Shown here one piece after another: positions 59,815 through 64,000 of a stretch of DNA of 64,000 bases. The notes under the pieces are model-generated. The model saw only the letters and a list, made by a program, of their open reading frames with translations. It had not been told where the DNA came from and did no database searches. Positions within the stretch are counted from its first letter, which is position 1. The number at the start of each line of letters is the position of its first letter. The stretch spans positions 9,031,001-9,095,000 of the forward strand of contig NC_092562.1 in assembly GCF_037975245.1 (NCBI RefSeq). The letters are read 5' to 3'. Both the position numbers and the translations under genes were made by a program. This DNA comes from Apostichopus japonicus (Eukaryota; Echinodermata; Holothuroidea; Aspidochirotida; Stichopodidae).

Positions 59815-61417
59815 CTGAATTGGAAAGCACAATAGCGAGTAAACCATTTTTAACTTTTCAAAGGATCCAGAAAGATTGTACAAGTTTAATAACAACTCTT
59901 CTCTAATGTAAATTTCCCTCATTGAGAGGAATGTCGAGATACAGAAGCGAGACAGATTGTACATGTACTATAACAACTCCTCTGCTATGTGGATTTCCCA
60001 CATTAAGATGAATCTCAATATACAATTTGATACATGTTTAGGTAAAACGTTACCATTTGATAGCTACTACTGACACAACTACTTTGTGAATGATGAAGTG
60101 CAAAACAAAGAAACATTTTTTCAATTATCAGTACTGAGTGGAGAGCATTTTCTATTCAAATTAATCTATTTCTTTACTAGCCACTCTGTTTAGCAAACTG
60201 GTCTCATATCTGAGATAACAAATAGCCCTTAAATATTGCTTCTTGTGTTTGCAGCCAAAAGGAAAATAAAAATTATAAAATATGATTGATTGATGTAGGC
60301 TTGCCACATACATCTGAGGACACTATGGGAAAAGCTAATGTCGGGAATGAAAAATGGACATGTAGTTACTGCTGTTACTGAGAGAGATTTCCTGAAGAAA
60401 TTGCTGTTACATCAACACCGACAGCCGAATTACAAAGCATGATGAACAAATTTGACAAATGCTCTGTATAATGCAAACCACAGCAGAGAACATTTATGCT
60501 TGCAAATGTAACATTTATTAATGGCACAACAGTTTTATCTGTGTTAGGGTGTTAGACAGAAATGTCAACACGGCAGAGACCAACTGGATCTCCTGATGGT
60601 TGAAGGAGATTACTTGTGAACAGTACTGAAAACCTTCAGATTTTGGGGATTAAAACCACATCCTAGTAGCAGTTTGTATAAGAAAGAAATGTGTTTTTGA
60701 ATGTGTTTTGTAAAATGCAGTTAGCAAACAGCAGAGTGAATGCTGTTGTCATGCCCATTGAACTGAATAGCCTTTGTCTTTTTTTCTTGATCTTTTATAA
60801 TGTTTCAAATAATCTACAGAGAGAAATTACAATTCTTCAAAATAGTTGCACACGTTTTGATGAAATTTTAACTACATAGAACATTGATGGCTACAGTAAG
60901 TAAATTTCTAATCAAGCTTCAAGAATAAATGAATTATAATAGCCAAATTAAAGCCTCAAGTGAAGTTTGTAGTAAAGACTATCCTGATATCATGGACCAT
61001 TGACTGCGATCCACTTCCTGAACTATAAAGGGAGGGTTTTAGCCAGTCAAAATAAATTGATGAATTCATTTATCTGTACCTTGAGTGAGGGACAGGATAA
61101 TGGAATTAGTCTTTCAGCTATCAGTGTGGAATACTTTTCTCTTCAATATAAGTCTTTACATCGTCTACCAGCAATATCACTTTGAGATCTCTCTTTTCTC
61201 TGTTATGCCAACATTATCAAATAATCAAGATTTGCATGAACAGAGTTGACAGAAACCAGGAGACATGAAAGAATGATTGAGGCATGATGAATGATCATAA
61301 CACTTACTGTTCAGTGTACTACCTGAGTTAACATTAATGTTTATCACATGATATTGTTGAAAGAGACATGAAAAACCGTTAAATACATCCAATGGCTTCA
61401 CTTGAAGATTAGCTCAC

Positions 61418-61738
61418 CTCCAGGTAGTACAGCACTACAAACTGCACCTGCATCTTCACCATGACCACAATTGTCTATTGCTGTGTGACTGCAGCTTAAA
61501 AGGTTGCTTTCGTCACCAGTGCATGCTACGTCGTCCATGTGGATTTCCCCAGAGCCTTCACCAAATGTAGCACCACCAGGGGCTGAAATTACTCCTGGGA
61601 ATCCTAACTGACGACATACCACTGCAGCATCGCTGATGTCCCAGAAGTCATCACACACTGTGCCCCACTCTCCGTTACGATAAATCTCAACTCGACCAGC
61701 TGTTTCGTTTCCTCCATTGAGACGAACTGCCCCTTCAT
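61418..61738 (-). CDS. Gene B SRCR exon, 1.9-kb array copy 3
   Basis: The domain is identical to the two exons on its left; a silent difference (CAGGGGCTG for CAGGAGCTG near 61580, plus strand) is shared with the next copy to the right. That shared change links copies 3 and 4 as the closest pair. Confidence 0.92.
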
Positions 61739-63343
61739 CTGAATTGGAAAGCACAATAGCGAGTAAACCATTTTTAACTTTTCAAAGGATCCAGAAAGAT
61801 TGTACAAGTTTAATAACAACTCTTCTCTAATGTAAATTTCCCTCATTGAGAGGAATGTCGAGATACAGAAGCGAGACAGATTGTACATGTACTATAACAA
61901 CTCCTCTGCTATGTGGATTTCCCCCATTAAGATGAATCTCAATATACAATTTGATACATGTTTAGGTAAAACGTTACCATTTGATAGCTACTACTGACAC
62001 AACTACTTTGTGAATGATGAAGTGCAAAACAAAGAAACATTTTTTCAATTATCAGTACTGAGTGGAGAGCATTTTCTATTCAAATTAATCTATTTCTTTA
62101 CTAGCCACTCTGTTTAGCAAACTGGTCTCATATCTGAGATAACAAATAGCCCTTAAATATTGCTTCTTGTGTTTGCAGCCAAAAGGAAAATAAAAATTAT
62201 AAAATATGATTGATTGATGTAGGCTTGCCACATACATCTGAGGACACTATGGGGAAAAGCTAATGTCGGGAATGAAAAATGGACATGTAGTTACTGCTCT
62301 TACTGAGAGAGATTTCCTGAAGAAATTGCTGTTACATCAACACCGACAGCCGAATTACAAAGCATGATGAACAAATTTGACAAATGCTCTGTATAATGCA
62401 AACAACAGCAGAGAACATTTATGCTTGCAAATGTAACATTTATTAATGGCACAACAGTTTTAATCTGTGTTAGGGTGTTAGACAGAAATGTCAACACGGC
62501 AGAGACCAACTGGATCTCCTGATGGTTGAAGGAGATTACTTGTGAACAGTACTGAAAACCTTCAGATTTTGGGGATTAAAACCACATCCTAGTAGCAGTT
62601 TGTATAAGAAAGAAATGTGTTTTTGAATGTGTTTTGTAAAATGCAGTTAGCAAACAGCAGAGTGAATGCTGTTGTCATGCCCATTGAACTGAATAGCCTT
62701 TGTCTTTTTTTCTTGATCTTTTATAATGTTTCAAATAATCTACAGAGAGAAATTACAATTCTTCAAAATAGTTGCACACGTTTTGATGAAATTTTAACTA
62801 CATAGAACATTGATGGCTACAGTAAGTAAATTTCTAATCAAGCTTCAAGAATAAATGAATTATAATAGCCAAATTAAAGCCTCAAGTGAAGTTTGTAGTA
62901 AAGACTATCCTGATATCATGGACCATTGACTGCGATCCACTTCCTGAACTATAAAGGGAGGGTTTTAGCCAGTCAAAATAAATTGATGAATTCATTTATC
63001 TGTACCTTGAGTGAGGGACAGGATAATGGAATTAGTCTTTCAGCTATCAGTGTGGAATACTTTTCTCTTCAATATAAGTCTTTACATCGTCTACCAGCAA
63101 TATCACTTTGAGATCTCTCTTTTCTCTGTTATGCCAATATTATCAAATAATCAAGATTTGCATGAACAGAGTTGACAGAAACCAGGAGACATGAAAGAAT
63201 GATTGAGGCATGATGAATGATCATAACACTTACTGTTCAGTGTACTACCTGAGTTAACATTAATGTTTATCACATGATATTGTTGAAAGAGACATGAAAA
63301 ACCATTAAATACATCCAATGGCTTCACTTGAAGATTAGCTCAC

Positions 63344-63664
63344 CTCCAGGTAGTACAGCACTACAAACTGCACCTGCATCTTCACCATGACCACAATTGT
63401 CTATTGCTGTGTGACTGCAGCTTAAAAGGTTGCTTTCGTCACCAGTGCATGCTACGTCGTCCATGTGGATTTCCCCAGAGCCTTCACCAAATGTAGCACC
63501 ACCAGGGGCTGAAATTACTCCTGGGAATCCTAACTGACGACATACCACTGCAGCATCGCTGATGTCCCAGAAGTCATCACACACTGTGCCCCACTCTCCG
63601 TTACGATAAATCTCAACTCGACCAGCTGTTTCGTTTCCTCCATTGAGACGAACTGCCCCTTCAT
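63344..63664 (-). CDS. Gene B SRCR exon, 1.9-kb array copy 4 (first exon in the window in transcript order)
   Basis: The 321-nt exon is phase 1-1 and encodes the same domain as copies 1-3. It is the most upstream exon seen in the direction of transcription. Because it enters at phase 1 from an exon outside the window, the signal peptide, any other domains and any further SRCR copies must lie to the right. Confidence 0.92.
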
Positions 63665-64000
63665 CTGAATTGGAAAGCACAATAGCGAGTAAACCATTTT
63701 TAACTTTTCAAAGGATCCAGAAAGATTGTACAAGTTTAATAACAACTCTTCTCTAATGTAAATTTCCCTCATTGAGAGGAATGTCGAGATACAGAAGCGA
63801 GACAGATTGTACATGTACTATAACAACTCCTCTGCTATGTGGATTTCCCACATTAAGATGAATCTCAATATACAATTTGATACATGTTTAGGTAAAACGT
63901 TACCATTTGATAGCTACTACTGACACAACTACTTTGTGAATGATGAAGTGCAAAACAAAGAAACATTTTTTCAATTATCAGTACTGAGTGGAGAGCATTT

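Larger units (their letters stand above)
55600..64000 (-). repeat. Tandem array of about 1,924-bp single-exon SRCR units
   Basis: Exons at 57570, 59494, 61418 and 63344 are spaced 1,924, 1,924 and 1,926 bp apart, and the intron sequence between them is almost identical as well. The exon at 55627 belongs to the same family with a 1,943-bp step. The array runs off the right edge. Near identity of introns and exons alike points to very recent amplification or active homogenisation. Confidence 0.92.

Noticed and set aside
57152-63111. Repeated short plus-strand frames of 61-62 codons in the SRCR array
   Set aside because: They lie in introns, recur only because the 1,924-bp unit recurs, and show no domain or codon-level sign of coding.

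Overview
The window is nuclear DNA of an animal. It has spliced genes with GT-AG introns, tandem scavenger receptor cysteine-rich (SRCR) exons, and remains of BEL/Pao, DIRS-like, Penelope-like and hAT-like elements. A large SRCR family plus this transposon mix suits an invertebrate deuterostome, most likely an echinoderm; that assignment is inference. Nothing bacterial is present (no operons, Shine-Dalgarno sites or CRISPR).

Gene A (minus strand, about 31364 down to below 1637) encodes a giant, highly repetitive protein. Four coding exons join with canonical splice sites and matching phases: 31364-31277 (start codon), 27470-23899, 11007-2338 and 1870-1637. A weaker fifth exon starts at 603. 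The four give 12,564 nt, or 4,188 codons. Exon 2 is acidic and built from 48-49 residue repeats. Exon 3 is basic, rich in Lys, Pro, Ala, Ser and Thr, and built from about 40 repeats of 59-61 residues, followed by a tail with nuclear-localisation-like basic clusters. I recognise no known family.

The 12.9 kb intron between exons 2 and 3 holds a dead BEL/Pao retrotransposon in the opposite orientation (about 11270-23450). It is split by a further insertion (about 15620-21890) that looks like an LTR, itself split by a 4.8 kb element with terminal inverted repeats and no recognisable transposase. Other introns of gene A hold two hAT-type miniature elements with perfect 8-bp target duplications (780-1149, 28416-29150) and a 149-bp nested fold-back element (30411-30559).

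From 31365 to 37079 the DNA appears intergenic. It has a candidate promoter for gene A, a perfect 33-bp palindrome, G-runs and the 3' untranslated region of gene B.

Gene B (minus strand, 37080 to beyond the right edge) encodes a multi-SRCR protein. Thirteen exons each carry one complete SRCR domain in phase 1-1, so domains can be gained or lost without breaking frame. The array grew in two ways: three copies of a two-exon unit of about 4.4-4.5 kb (41600-54944), and nearly identical 1,924-bp single-exon units towards the right edge, where four exons encode the same protein. A degraded DIRS-like retroelement lies at the left breakpoint of the two-exon unit, and parts of it were copied with the unit. 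The last exon ends in a stop without a membrane segment, so the product is probably secreted or held elsewhere; its N-terminus is outside the window.
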